64,000 nucleotides of DNA. It comes from Chloroflexota bacterium (GTDB lineage Bacteria > Chloroflexota > Dehalococcoidia > JACPEP01). Location: assembly GCA_016183425.1 (NCBI GenBank), contig JACPEP010000039.1, positions 1 through 64,000 of the forward strand. Direction: 5' to 3'. The notes below the pieces were generated by a model, which worked only from the letters and a program-made list of their open reading frames with translations, did no database searches and was not told the DNA's origin. Position 1 is the stretch's first letter. Each line of letters begins with the position of its first letter. This document shows positions 16,273-25,143 of this stretch, piece after piece. A program made the position numbers and the translations under genes.

Positions 16273-17136
16273 GTGAGGGTTAGGAAAGCTGTCATTACTG
16301 CCGCAGGATGGGGGACCCGTTTTCTTCCTGCCACTAAGTCGCAACCCAAGGAGATGCTGCCTTTGGTGGACAAGCCTATGATTCAGTACATAGTGGAGGA
16401 GGCGGTGGCCTCGGGCATCGAGCTCATTGTAGTGGTTACCTCGTTGTGGAAAGGGACCTTGGAGGACCACTTCGATCGTTCGCGGGAGCTAGAGAGTTTT
16501 CTAGAGGAAAAGGGGAATCTGGAGCTCCGAGAGGAGGTAGGGCGTATATCTCAGTTGGCCGATATATGCTACATCCGTCAAAAAGAGCAGTTGGGACTGG
16601 GCCATGCTATCCTTGCTGCCAAGCTTATGGTGGGGGAAGAGCCTTTTGCTGTCTTCCTTCCTGACGATATTATTGTTGGTGCGGTGCCCGCTATGAAGCA
16701 GATGCTGGAGGTACATGGCCGCTATGGAGGCAGCTTGCTGGCAATAAGGAGGGTAGAGAGGGAACAAATAGGGCGTTTTGGCATCATAGATCCGGAAAGG
16801 GTAGCGGAGGGAGTCTATCGCGTTCGCAATCTGGTGGAAAAACCCGACCCGGAGAGAGCGCCCTCTAATCTGGGGGTGGTGGGGCGCTACGTCCTATCTC
16901 CCTCCATTTTCCCGGCTCTAGAGAAAACGCTCCCCGGCAAAGGGGGGGAGATACAGCTTACCGATGGGCTGGCGACTCTCCTGGCCACGGAGGAGGTCTT
17001 CGGCTATGAGTTTCAGGGGACGTGGCTGGACGCGGGCACGCCCCTTTCTTTGCTTAAAGCCTCGGTGTCGCTGGCCCTTGGTCGTCCTGACATGGAGGAG
17101 GAGATGCGCCACTTCCTTAAAGAGCTTTTGCGGTAG
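16273..17136 (+). CDS. galU: UTP--glucose-1-phosphate uridylyltransferase
   Basis: The 287-residue nucleotidyltransferase opens with the GalU signature (KAVITAAGWGTRFLPATKSQPKEMLPLVDKP, here interrupted only by substitutions) and has QKEQLGLGHAI, FLPDDII and LVEKPDPERAPSNLGVVGRYV. It makes UDP-glucose from UTP and glucose 1-phosphate for glycan and glycolipid synthesis. GTG 16273 follows GGAAAGGAG. It is only 4 bases from the end of the convergent hflX gene. Confidence 0.9.
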   Translation: MRVRKAVITAAGWGTRFLPATKSQPKEMLPLVDKPMIQYIVEEAVASGIELIVVVTSLWKGTLEDHFDRSRELESFLEEKGNLELREEVGRISQLADICYIRQKEQLGLGHAILAAKLMVGEEPFAVFLPDDIIVGAVPAMKQMLEVHGRYGGSLLAIRRVEREQIGRFGIIDPERVAEGVYRVRNLVEKPDPERAPSNLGVVGRYVLSPSIFPALEKTLPGKGGEIQLTDGLATLLATEEVFGYEFQGTWLDAGTPLSLLKASVSLALGRPDMEEEMRHFLKELLR

Positions 17137-17140
17137 GGCT

Positions 17141-18484
17141 TTACAATCCGGATAGCGGGGTCGCTGGCTGCCGGGGTGGGGAGGTGCGGGTAGGCAGACG
17201 GTAGGGGTGGAAAAGATCTCGATATTGTTCCGGAATTCGTCCCTGGAGCAACACTCCATTATCCAGGAACCGCTGCCGATTGATCATGCCCTTCTCTCGG
17301 AAGATGCTCACCAGATCCGGATGGTCATAGGGGACCAGCACCGTCAAGGAAAGCATCCTCTCCGCCAAAGCTTGGGCCATGATCTCCTGCAGTTTGTTAA
17401 ACCCCCAACCGTTGGTGGCGGAGATGGCTACACGGTAAGGGTCCTTTCCGGCGATGCGAACATAGCGGCTCAGGGCTTTTCTTTCCCCTTGTCGAAAGTC
17501 CGAGCTCAATTGGTCTACCTTGTTTAGAACCGTCACCTGAGGTTTATCCACCAGGTCCAGCTCCTCCAAGATCTTCTGGACGGTACGTATTTGCCGTGCG
17601 GCATGGTCGCTGGCAATGTCCACCACGTGGAGAAGCAGGTGGGCGTCTCTCAACTCCTCCAGGGTGGCCCGGAAGGCGGCAACCAGTCTCGGGGGTAGCT
17701 TATGGATGAAGCCCACGGTATCGGTGAGAAGCACCGTTCCCTTGTCGGAGAGGGTCAAGCGCCGTGTAGTTGGGTCAAGGGTGGCGAAGAGCTTGTCTTC
17801 AGTAAAAACCTGGGCTCCCGCCATTGCATTGAGGAGAGTGCTCTTGCCAGCGTTGGTGTAGCCGATAATGGCCACCACAGGTAAGCCTTCGCTCAAACGG
17901 CGCTGACGATAGAGGGAGCGATGCCGTCTAACATCCTCCAGTTGCTTCTTGAGACGATGAATCCTTTCCTCTACCAGCCGTCGGTCTGATTCCAACTGGG
18001 TTTCGCCAGGCCCTCGGGTGCCGATGCCACCGCCTAGCCTCTCCAGATGGGGCCATCGACCGGCGAGGCGAGGCAAGAGGTACTCGTGCTGAGCCAGCTC
18101 TACTTGAAGACGCCCTTCCCGGGTTTGTGCCCGTTGAGCGAATACGTCCAAGATGAGGGCAGTGCGGTCGATGACCTTTACCTCCAGAGTCTCCTCCAGG
18201 CTACGTTGCTGGTTGGGAGTCAGCTCGTCGTCAAAGATGACCAGGTTATAGTTCACCTGGGTGCGGCACTCTTTTAGCTCCCTGACCTTGCCCCGCCCCA
18301 GGTAAAATGTAGCGGTGGGTTTCGGGAGACGCTGTGTTAAGCTTCCCACCACCTCCGCTCCAGCGGTGCGCGCCAACTGGGCCAGTTCCTCCAAGGAATC
18401 TCTGGCCGGCCAGGCGCTTCGGTTTCCCGATATGTCGGCGCCGACCAAGAAGGCTCGCTCCGCTTTCTCTTGTGTAGAAACCAT
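17141..18484 (-). CDS. hflX: GTPase HflX
   Basis: About 447 residues with the HflX layout: an N-terminal HflX domain (VGSLTQRLPKPTATFYLGRGKV, NYNLVIFDDELTPNQQRSLE), the linker GGIGTRGPGETQLESDRR, then the G domain (GYTNAGKSTLLNAM, DTVGFIHKLP, NKVD). HflX binds ribosomes and can split stalled 70S particles under stress. I start it at ATG 18484 (VSTQEKAER), with AGGAAGG 8 bases upstream, instead of the far-upstream Met at 18538. Confidence 0.9.
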   Translation of the reverse strand: MVSTQEKAERAFLVGADISGNRSAWPARDSLEELAQLARTAGAEVVGSLTQRLPKPTATFYLGRGKVRELKECRTQVNYNLVIFDDELTPNQQRSLEETLEVKVIDRTALILDVFAQRAQTREGRLQVELAQHEYLLPRLAGRWPHLERLGGGIGTRGPGETQLESDRRLVEERIHRLKKQLEDVRRHRSLYRQRRLSEGLPVVAIIGYTNAGKSTLLNAMAGAQVFTEDKLFATLDPTTRRLTLSDKGTVLLTDTVGFIHKLPPRLVAAFRATLEELRDAHLLLHVVDIASDHAARQIRTVQKILEELDLVDKPQVTVLNKVDQLSSDFRQGERKALSRYVRIAGKDPYRVAISATNGWGFNKLQEIMAQALAERMLSLTVLVPYDHPDLVSIFREKGMINRQRFLDNGVLLQGRIPEQYRDLFHPYRLPTRTSPPRQPATPLSGL

Positions 18485-18526
18485 TCGGAGTGCCTTCCTG
18501 GTATCATTCTCCTTTGGCACTCCTCT

Positions 18527-18556
18527 ATTATAAAACATATTTGGTGAATGAAAACC
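18527..18556 (-). promoter_or_regulatory. Candidate hflX promoter
   Basis: A TATAAT at 18532-18527 on the minus strand lies 43 bases before the hflX ATG. The -35 region (GTTTTC at 17 bases) is a poor match, so only the -10 is persuasive. Confidence 0.4.
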
Positions 18557-18705
18557 ATTGGGGAGAGTAGTGGCGATATGGGGAGGATTCTATGATGCTG
18601 TTAAGAGGTGGGGGTGAGATTATACCTGGCGTGATGGCACTCTTCCAGGAGCTAAATGGGCTGCCCAAGGGAAAGAGGTTGGCTACTTTGATGATATGGG
18701 ACTCT

Positions 18706-18858
18706 CTATGTCTTCTGGTTTATTTTCGGGAGGCTCTCTTTCAACCACTGGATGTCCTTTTTAAGCTCATTACGGCGCTGATCCAGACTCCACAAGTAAC
18801 CGAAGAGGACGGTCCAGACCACGGCGTAGGCAATAAAAAGAAAGACCAGGTTGTCCAT
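18706..18858 (-). CDS. ccmD: CcmD-like heme exporter small subunit
   Basis: A 50-residue protein starts at ATG 18858, one base after the ccmC stop, with AAGGAGG inside the ccmC end. It has one transmembrane helix (LVFLFIAYAVVWTVLFGYLW) followed by a charged amphipathic tail (DQRRNELKKDIQWLKE). Length, topology and position after ccmC match CcmD, which releases holo-CcmE from the CcmABC complex. An overlapping plus-strand frame is a shadow. Confidence 0.85.
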   Translation of the reverse strand: MDNLVFLFIAYAVVWTVLFGYLWSLDQRRNELKKDIQWLKESLPKINQKT

Positions 18859-18859
18859 G

Positions 18860-19564
18860 TTATGTTTCCTCCTTCTGGGCTTCTTTCAATCTTTCTACCT
18901 CGGCCACCATCTGCCTTAAGGATAGGCGCTGAAAGAGCAGGTGGATAAACAAAGCAGTGAAAGTCACCAGGCTTACTATAAGGGTTAGGAGCATGGCGGG
19001 GGGCAGACCCTCTTCGCTGGTGAGCACCACCGGTGCGGGATGCAGCGTGCGCCACCAACGGATGGAAAGATAAACAATGGGGACATCTATAAAGCCTACG
19101 ATGCCCACTACCGCGGCAAAACGAGCGCCCCGGCTCTCCTCGGCCACGTAGGCCCGAATCATCAGGTAGGCGATGTAGATGAGCCAAAGGATAGCGGTAG
19201 CGGTGAGGCGTGGGTCCCAGGTCCACCAGACACCCCATATGGGTTTACCCCACAGAGAGCCGGTGATGAGGGTCACGGTGGTGAAAACTACCCCTAGCTC
19301 GGCGGAACTGTAAGCCAGGTCGTCCCAACGTCCCTCCCCGCGCCACAAGTAAAGGATGCTCCCCACAAAAACGATGAAGAAGGCAAGAAAAGCCACCCAC
19401 GCTGGCGGCACATGGAAGTAAAAAATGCGCTGTACAATGCCCTGAAACCTCTCTGTGGGCACCCAAAGGAAGACCAGGTACAGCGTTACTAGCATGGCAC
19501 CAAAGCTAAAAATAAGCAACGGTCGCCCCAGGATTTTTTGTCCCCACCCAGCCCCTTCTGCCAT
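18860..19564 (-). CDS. ccmC: Heme exporter protein CcmC
   Basis: The 234-residue, six-helix membrane protein has the tryptophan-rich heme-handling motif (WGVWWTWDPRLTATAIL) and flanking His residues (FHVPPAW). CcmC loads heme onto CcmE at the outer face of the membrane. It lies directly after ccmB (3-base gap) and before ccmD. Confidence 0.9.
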   Translation of the reverse strand: MAEGAGWGQKILGRPLLIFSFGAMLVTLYLVFLWVPTERFQGIVQRIFYFHVPPAWVAFLAFFIVFVGSILYLWRGEGRWDDLAYSSAELGVVFTTVTLITGSLWGKPIWGVWWTWDPRLTATAILWLIYIAYLMIRAYVAEESRGARFAAVVGIVGFIDVPIVYLSIRWWRTLHPAPVVLTSEEGLPPAMLLTLIVSLVTFTALFIHLLFQRLSLRQMVAEVERLKEAQKEET

Positions 19565-19567
19565 TGT

Positions 19568-20242
19568 TTATTCCTCCAGAACGTACTCGAAAAGCAACCA
19601 GGATACTGCCAGGAATATAATATCGAAGGCCACCACCAGCTGCAGCCAGGGTACCAGGCTCGCCCAGGGTGCCACCGCGAGCACCATTCCGGTGCCCTCC
19701 ACGGCGGCGATTACCACCGGCACCACTACTGGGAAAAAAAGCAAGGGGAGCATGATCTCCCGAGCCCGGGTGTGGACGGCGATGGCGGAAAAGAGGGTAC
19801 CCACGGCGGCGAAACCCACCGTGGATATAAAGGCGATGAGCAGCAAGGAGGGCATGAAAAGGGGCAGGTTGAAAAAGATGGAAAAGAGGGGCAATACAAT
19901 TGCCTCTACCACCAGCATAAAAGTGAGGCTGGCCGCCATTTTCCCCCAGTAAATGGTGCCCCGATCTATAGGGCATAGCATGAGCCCCTCTAGACAACCC
20001 CGGTCCTTCTCCAGGACAAAGGCGCGGTTAAAGCCCAAAACGCCGGCAAAGGTGAGGGTAACCCACAGCACCCCAGGAGCCACCAGTGCTACCGCTTCCC
20101 CCCGCACGTCGAAAGCAAAGTTAAAGATGACGATGACCAAAAGGGCGAAGACCAGCACCGAACCGACGACGTCCCGGGTGCGTAGCTCGGTAAGGACATC
20201 TTTGTGGACGATGACCCATACCTTTCGCCATTCCCTGGCTAT
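19568..20242 (-). CDS. ccmB: Heme exporter protein CcmB, apparently starting at ATA
   Basis: Membrane subunit of the CcmAB transporter with six hydrophobic segments; LEKDRGCLEGLMLCPIDRG is the conserved cytoplasmic loop. Coding similarity extends 28 codons upstream of the first usual start (GTG 20158), giving the expected REWRKVWVIVHKDVLTELRTRD N-terminus. The frame has no ATG, GTG or TTG before its upstream stop. The likely start is ATA at 20242-20240, overlapping the ccmA stop, with GGAGG 7 bases upstream. This gives 224 residues, the usual CcmB length. A sequencing error is the alternative. Confidence 0.8.
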   Translation of the reverse strand: MAREWRKVWVIVHKDVLTELRTRDVVGSVLVFALLVIVIFNFAFDVRGEAVALVAPGVLWVTLTFAGVLGFNRAFVLEKDRGCLEGLMLCPIDRGTIYWGKMAASLTFMLVVEAIVLPLFSIFFNLPLFMPSLLLIAFISTVGFAAVGTLFSAIAVHTRAREIMLPLLFFPVVVPVVIAAVEGTGMVLAVAPWASLVPWLQLVVAFDIIFLAVSWLLFEYVLEE

Positions 20243-20976
20243 GGCGACACCTCCGTGTAGCGATGGTAAATGCCATCAAAGGTGGCTCGGCTCAGGGTTG
20301 CTTTATCTTCCTGATAAGCAATACGGCCCTCGGCCAGAATGGCCACTTGATCTCCCAGGTTCAGCCCCCACTCCATGTTATGGGTGGTCATTACGATGGT
20401 CTTGCCCTCTTCCTTCAGGGAGGCAAGGGTGTTCCAGAAGGCGAGGGAGGCGTGTCGATCCAGACCTGTTTCTGGCTCATCCAGGAGAAGGATAGCGGGG
20501 TCATGGAGGAGGGCGCGGCAAATGGCCGCCCGCTGTTGCAAGCCTCGGGATAGGGTGCGTACCGGATGCAGCAAGCGAGAGTTTAGCCCACCCCGGTGGG
20601 CCACAAAAGCGATGCGCTCCTCCAGCCGGGGAACGTCAAACATGCGACCATAGAAGCGCAGGTTCTCTTGAACGGTAAGGTCGTCGTAGAGAAGAGTCTG
20701 GTGAAGAATAACACCCAGGTGGCGACGCACCTGGGTGGCGTTTTCCCGAGTGTCCATTCCAGCGATGACAATACTCCCTGTCTCAGGTCGGGCGATTGTG
20801 GACAGCAGCTTAATTAGGGTTGTCTTTCCCGAGCCATTGGCGCCGAAAATAGTGAGAAAACTGCCCTCTGCAACCTTGAGGTGGAGATTCCTCAATACGG
20901 GGCGACGGCTAAAGGATTTGGTGATGCCAAGCGCCTCTATGGCCCATGCCTCTCCACTTCCTGGCCCACTCATCAT
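20239..20976 (-). CDS. ccmA: Heme exporter ATP-binding protein CcmA
   Basis: The 245-residue ABC ATPase has Walker A GANGSGKTT, the LSRGLQQR signature, Walker B ILLLDEPETGLD and the H-loop MTTHN. It powers CcmBC-dependent release of heme-loaded CcmE. ATG 20976 overlaps the previous stop as ATGA. The adjacent order A-B-C-D supports the Ccm assignment over a generic ABC ATPase. Confidence 0.88.
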   Translation of the reverse strand: MMSGPGSGEAWAIEALGITKSFSRRPVLRNLHLKVAEGSFLTIFGANGSGKTTLIKLLSTIARPETGSIVIAGMDTRENATQVRRHLGVILHQTLLYDDLTVQENLRFYGRMFDVPRLEERIAFVAHRGGLNSRLLHPVRTLSRGLQQRAAICRALLHDPAILLLDEPETGLDRHASLAFWNTLASLKEEGKTIVMTTHNMEWGLNLGDQVAILAEGRIAYQEDKATLSRATFDGIYHRYTEVSP

Positions 20977-22136
20977 CCCTTGGGCCCTGAGCGTTGTCGC
21001 TGCATCAGGTTTAGCAGTTGAGTCTTCCTCTGGGTGCGAAGCCGATGGTATTCAGCCTGGCCGATAGAACCCGCCTCAAAACGGTCATCCAGGTCGGCGA
21101 GCTCCTGGAGGAGGGCTTTCTGGGACGAAGTAATCGTCGCTGTTGCGGGCTGAAGGGCGGGACGGGCCGGCCTTCGCCACCACCAGTAACTGGAAGCTCC
21201 TAAAGTCGTCACCAAAGCCGCCGCCACAACGGCCCACTTAAGGGTATCCTGAATATCGCCTCCCGGTACTCCAGATATGGACACTGACATCTGGGCTCCT
21301 TTGGGCAGGTTTTCTCCAGTGAGGCGCGAAAACCGAGTACCCTCTATGTTGACCACCCCCTGGTTGGTTAGCTGAGGGCTATCAGCGGTCATCTCCTCCC
21401 CCTGAATAAGGACTTCAAAGCGGTCCGTGGGGTACTCCAGAGAGCGGGCGATAAGGGCCTGGCCTGAGCTGGCAGGTACGAGATAGCTAAAGAGGACTTC
21501 AGTTGGTCCTGGCTCGACGCCCATAGCGTACGATAGCAAGCCGGGCGAAGGCACTACGCAGCACTCCATGAGGCCAGCCTCGTATTGGACCTGCCGAATG
21601 TTCTTAGGAACGGGCAGGCGCAGCGTCTCCTTCTTGTTGTCTGGGGTGATGACCTGGCGTCCCACGTAGGTTTTGTCTCCTTGGTTCATGAAGGTATAGT
21701 ACTCGGCTACTGAAAGGTTGCCCTTCTGGGGAAAGACAATGACATGGGAGAAGACTACCTTTAGGGCGCTGTCGGAGTCTGTGGCATCGTAGACTTTCAT
21801 CACCAGGGGCTTGGTGTTCTCCCCCCCATCGAAGGTCACCTTAGGGCTGTTATACTCCGCCTCCTGGTATGTGATGGTAACCTGATAAGAGTACTGGGCA
21901 CTGGTCTTCAAATCGGTGAACTGGAATCCCCCTTCGGCATCCGTTTTGGCGGTGGTGGTTCCCGTCTCTTGCTCTCCAGAATAGGTGTGAAGGGTTACCT
22001 CCTGGTTGGCTACGCTGCTTCCCTGAGGAGTGCCGTTCACTAATTGTCCCTTGATGCTTCCTATGGGATCGGCCGCCCAGGAGGGGGTAGTGATGGAGAG
22101 AAAAAGGATTAACGGGGCGATAAAAAGACGTTTCAC
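20973..22136 (-). CDS. Exported membrane protein of the ccm operon with carboxypeptidase-regulatory-like domain
   Basis: From GTG 22136 (GTGA overlap with the previous stop, GGAGGT 7 bases upstream) the 387-residue protein has a signal peptide (KRLFIAPLILFLSITTPSWA). An Ig-like CarboxypepD_reg domain follows at about 22-115, then a beta-rich region and one transmembrane helix (WAVVAAALVTTLGASSYWWW). The cytoplasmic tail LLQELADLDDRFEAGSIGQAEYHRLR resembles CcmI and its neighbour. Its role is unknown; placement between ccmH and ccmA suggests a part in cytochrome c assembly. Confidence 0.65.
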   Translation of the reverse strand: MKRLFIAPLILFLSITTPSWAADPIGSIKGQLVNGTPQGSSVANQEVTLHTYSGEQETGTTTAKTDAEGGFQFTDLKTSAQYSYQVTITYQEAEYNSPKVTFDGGENTKPLVMKVYDATDSDSALKVVFSHVIVFPQKGNLSVAEYYTFMNQGDKTYVGRQVITPDNKKETLRLPVPKNIRQVQYEAGLMECCVVPSPGLLSYAMGVEPGPTEVLFSYLVPASSGQALIARSLEYPTDRFEVLIQGEEMTADSPQLTNQGVVNIEGTRFSRLTGENLPKGAQMSVSISGVPGGDIQDTLKWAVVAAALVTTLGASSYWWWRRPARPALQPATATITSSQKALLQELADLDDRFEAGSIGQAEYHRLRTQRKTQLLNLMQRQRSGPKG

Positions 22137-22699
22137 GGTTCGACCTCCAGGCTTTCGCCGCATTGGGTACAGAAGCGGCTTGTCATATCCTGCTCTTGGC
22201 CGCAATGGGGGCAGAGAAAGGCCAGGTTCTGGCCGCAATGGCGGCAGAAGCGGTCCCCTACCCCCGTAGATTGGCCACACCGGGGGCAGGGCTTTCCTTT
22301 CTCCTGAGGATGTTGCCTTAGTGCCGCCACCTGACGCTCGATGGTCTCTTCCATTGGCTCTTTGGCGCTGCTCCGGCGTAGCGACTTTACCCGACGCTCA
22401 ATATCCGCCTCCAGGGATTCGTCACCGATATTCTCGTCCATCTCCTTAAGGATGGATATGGCCCGGGCACGATACCTCTGGTCCAAGGTACGATAGTCGG
22501 CTTCGGAAAGGCTGCCTACCTCACGTTCGAACTCCAGGTCTTGGAGGGCATACAGGACAGAATCTTTACGAGAGGTAAGCCCATAGGGGGTACCTTCTCC
22601 CAGTGCCTCCGCCTCTAAGGGAGCCTGAGATCTGAATAAGGGGAAGGCGACATAGCCTATAGCCAGAAGGCCCAATCCCAGGGCAATAAAGAGGATCAC
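22133..22699 (-). CDS. CcmI-like membrane protein with double zinc ribbon
   Basis: The 188-residue protein has one N-terminal helix (ILFIALGLGLLAIGYVAFPLF), then a helical segment YALQDLEFEREVGSLSEADYRTL like the N-terminal part of CcmI, and a C-terminal pair of zinc ribbons (CPRCGQSTGVGDRFCRHCG, then CPHCGQ...FCTQCG). CcmI normally has two membrane helices and TPRs that hold apocytochrome. Here the TPR part is replaced by zinc ribbons. It overlaps ccmH by 4 bases. Function beyond Ccm context is unknown. Confidence 0.65.
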   Translation of the reverse strand: MILFIALGLGLLAIGYVAFPLFRSQAPLEAEALGEGTPYGLTSRKDSVLYALQDLEFEREVGSLSEADYRTLDQRYRARAISILKEMDENIGDESLEADIERRVKSLRRSSAKEPMEETIERQVAALRQHPQEKGKPCPRCGQSTGVGDRFCRHCGQNLAFLCPHCGQEQDMTSRFCTQCGESLEVEP

Positions 22700-23178
22700 C
22701 AGTAGCCCTCCCTCTTTTTGAATCGGGCTAGCTCGTCATCCAAGCGCCGTCGGTATTCTTCATCCGTATCTGCCATGGGAACGGTTACTTCTTCCTCCCT
22801 GCCCCAGCGGAGCCATGCTCGCAGGAGGAGGTATATCAGAGCCGCGCCGAGGAGGATAGCAGCAAAGGGGATGACCCAGGCGGTGAGATTGAAGCCTTCT
22901 TTGGTAGGGGCGGCCAGGACCTGCTCTCCGTACTGGGCCACCAGCATCTGGATAATGGCCTCTTTACTATTTCCTTTATTCACCGCGCTTCTTATGGACG
23001 CCAGCATCTGGTCTCTTACCATGCACTCACCATGAACGCAGTTATTGAGCACAGAGTTGCACCCACACTGGCATACCACCTGGCTGGCTACATCATCCAC
23101 GGGGGTTTCCGCCCTCACGGGATAGATGAGAGCCAGGGGAAGAAAAAGCATTACCAGCCAGACGATAGCCCTGTTCAT
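22696..23178 (-). CDS. ccmH: CcmH/CycL family cytochrome c biogenesis protein
   Basis: The 160-residue protein has a signal peptide, a CcmH thiol domain (residues ~25-95, with QMLASIRSAVNKG...IIQMLVAQYGEQVLAAP) and a C-terminal helix (WVIPFAAILLGAALIYLLL). The usual LRCPxCQ redox motif is replaced by VVCQCGCNSVLNNC, so Cys spacing is unusual, with an additional CVHGEC. CcmH reduces the apocytochrome CxxCH thiols and works with CcmF. Confidence 0.8.
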   Translation of the reverse strand: MNRAIVWLVMLFLPLALIYPVRAETPVDDVASQVVCQCGCNSVLNNCVHGECMVRDQMLASIRSAVNKGNSKEAIIQMLVAQYGEQVLAAPTKEGFNLTAWVIPFAAILLGAALIYLLLRAWLRWGREEEVTVPMADTDEEYRRRLDDELARFKKREGYW

Positions 23179-25139
23179 TTTTGTTCCTCGGGAAGATTTA
23201 GTGGTGATTTACCCTCTGGCCACGCCGCCACCAGGGTTCCCAGACCCATGAGCACGCTTCCAATCCATATCCATATCACCAGGGGATTGACGAGCACCTT
23301 GAAGGTGGCGCTATCGTCCTGCCCCCAGCCACCCAGGATAACATATAGATCCTCCCACAGGGTGCTGCGGATGCCCACCTCCGTCACCGGGTTGGGATGG
23401 TTGCGATGGGTGTACTTTTCAGAAACTATGGTGCCCAGGGGTTTCTCACCGTTGGATACGGAGAGGGTTGCCGCGGTTACTTTCTTGCTGGCGGTGTTGT
23501 ATTCCTGGCGGCCCTCGAATCGTAGAACGTAGTTCTTAATGTTCATCGTCTCTCCGGGGCGCAGGTTCACCTCCTTTTCCACTTTGTAGAAAGATGAGGC
23601 CAGGACGCCTACGGCGATGATGATAACGCTCAGGTGGACGATGTAGCCGCCATAGCGAGGTTTGTTGGCCCCCAGCAGGTTGATGAAAGCCGCCAGGTAG
23701 TTTTCCCCCCGGTTGCGATGCCTGGCTCTCACCCCTCGGTACCACTCAGAGAAGATGGTTACCAGGACGAAGGCGCACAGGGCGAAGCCTATGAGGGCGA
23801 AGCTCTCTCGCAATCCCAGCGCCCAAAGGACGGCAGTGACGATACCGGCGCCGACAAAGGGATAGAGGAAGTTGCGCATTAGATTGTTCGTAGAAGCTCG
23901 ACGCCAACCGATGAGGGGACAGATGCCCATTATTAGTATCAGTACTAGAAAGATGGGGCCGTTCACACTATTGAAGAAGGGAGGGCCCACCGTTATCTTT
24001 ACCCCCCGGACTGCCTCCGAGATAAGGGGAAAGATAGTGCCCCAAAAGGTGGCGAAAGCTGCCCCTACTAAGATAAGGTTGTTGAACAGAAAGCTGCTTT
24101 CCCGAGAAACCAGGGAGTCTAGCTCCTCCTCCCCCCTTAGATCGTCCCACCGGTTGATAAGAAGTCCCAGGGAAACCAGAAGTCCCATGCCCAAGAAAGC
24201 CATGAAGAAGGGGCCCAGGGCCGATTCGCTGAAGGTGTGCACCGAGGATAAGACACCGCTGCGGGTGAGAAAGGTGCCGAAAATAGAGAGGAGAAAGGAG
24301 AGGATGATGAGGATCATATTCCATACCTTGAGCATACCCCGGCGTCTCTGAATCATTACCGAGTGAAGAAAGGCGGTGCCCGTAAGCCAGGGGAGCAAAC
24401 CAGCATTCTCCACAGGATCCCAGGCCCAGTATCCCCCCCACCCCAGCTCTACGTAGGCCCATTGGCCGCCGAAAAGGTTACCGGCTGCCAGAAGTAGCCA
24501 AGAAAACAGGGTCCAGCGCCGGATGGCGCGTATCCACTCGTCACCCAGGCGGCCAGTGATGAGGGCAGCCATAGCAAGAGCGTAGGGGATGGTGAAGCCG
24601 ACATATCCTAGATACAGGGTCGGGGGGTGAAATAGCATGCCCATGTTCTCCAGTAGAGGGTTCAATCCCTGCCCATCGGGGGGAGGGACGGGGAGCCTTT
24701 GGAAGGGGTTAGAAACCATAGTGACAAGGATGAGGAAAAAGACCTGAGTGCAGAGTATCACAGTGATGGCGTAGGGCATGAGATCGGGGAGACGGCGGCG
24801 GTTTTGGAGAAGGAAGATGATCCCGAAGAGGGAAACCAGCCAGGCCCATAGCAGGAGAGAGCCCTGGTTGCCGGCATAGAAGGCAGAGATGGTGTAAATA
24901 AGGGGAAGAGCACGATCGGTGTACTGGGCTACATATTCGACCTCAAAATCTCGGCTGAGCAAGGCGTAAAGTAGGACGGCAGCGGCCACGGTGATGAGGC
25001 CAAAGGAGGCAAAAAGACTTCTCTGTGCGCTTTGCCATGCGGATTGATGATTAAAACGGCCGCCCAAAAAGGCGGCCGCTGCCCCGTATATAGAAATAAG
25101 AAGTGCCCATAGAAGGGAAGCGTAGCCCAGGTCCGTCAT
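23175..25139 (-). CDS. ccmF: Cytochrome c heme lyase CcmF
   Basis: The 654-residue polytopic protein has the CcmF/NrfE signature with the WWD motif (WGGYWAWDPVENAGLLPWL), GSLLLWAW, and the large C-terminal extracytoplasmic domain (KVEKEVNLRPGETMNIKNYVLRF). CcmF transfers heme from CcmE to apocytochrome c. It starts 4 bases after the ccmE stop and overlaps ccmH by 4 bases. Length is normal for the family. Confidence 0.92.
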   Translation of the reverse strand: MTDLGYASLLWALLISIYGAAAAFLGGRFNHQSAWQSAQRSLFASFGLITVAAAVLLYALLSRDFEVEYVAQYTDRALPLIYTISAFYAGNQGSLLLWAWLVSLFGIIFLLQNRRRLPDLMPYAITVILCTQVFFLILVTMVSNPFQRLPVPPPDGQGLNPLLENMGMLFHPPTLYLGYVGFTIPYALAMAALITGRLGDEWIRAIRRWTLFSWLLLAAGNLFGGQWAYVELGWGGYWAWDPVENAGLLPWLTGTAFLHSVMIQRRRGMLKVWNMILIILSFLLSIFGTFLTRSGVLSSVHTFSESALGPFFMAFLGMGLLVSLGLLINRWDDLRGEEELDSLVSRESSFLFNNLILVGAAFATFWGTIFPLISEAVRGVKITVGPPFFNSVNGPIFLVLILIMGICPLIGWRRASTNNLMRNFLYPFVGAGIVTAVLWALGLRESFALIGFALCAFVLVTIFSEWYRGVRARHRNRGENYLAAFINLLGANKPRYGGYIVHLSVIIIAVGVLASSFYKVEKEVNLRPGETMNIKNYVLRFEGRQEYNTASKKVTAATLSVSNGEKPLGTIVSEKYTHRNHPNPVTEVGIRSTLWEDLYVILGGWGQDDSATFKVLVNPLVIWIWIGSVLMGLGTLVAAWPEGKSPLNLPEEQK

Positions 25140-25143
25140 AGGC

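Noticed and set aside
18592-18948. Plus-strand frame of 118 codons after hflX
   Set aside because: It is antisense to ccmD and the end of ccmC, which are supported by family features and operon position.
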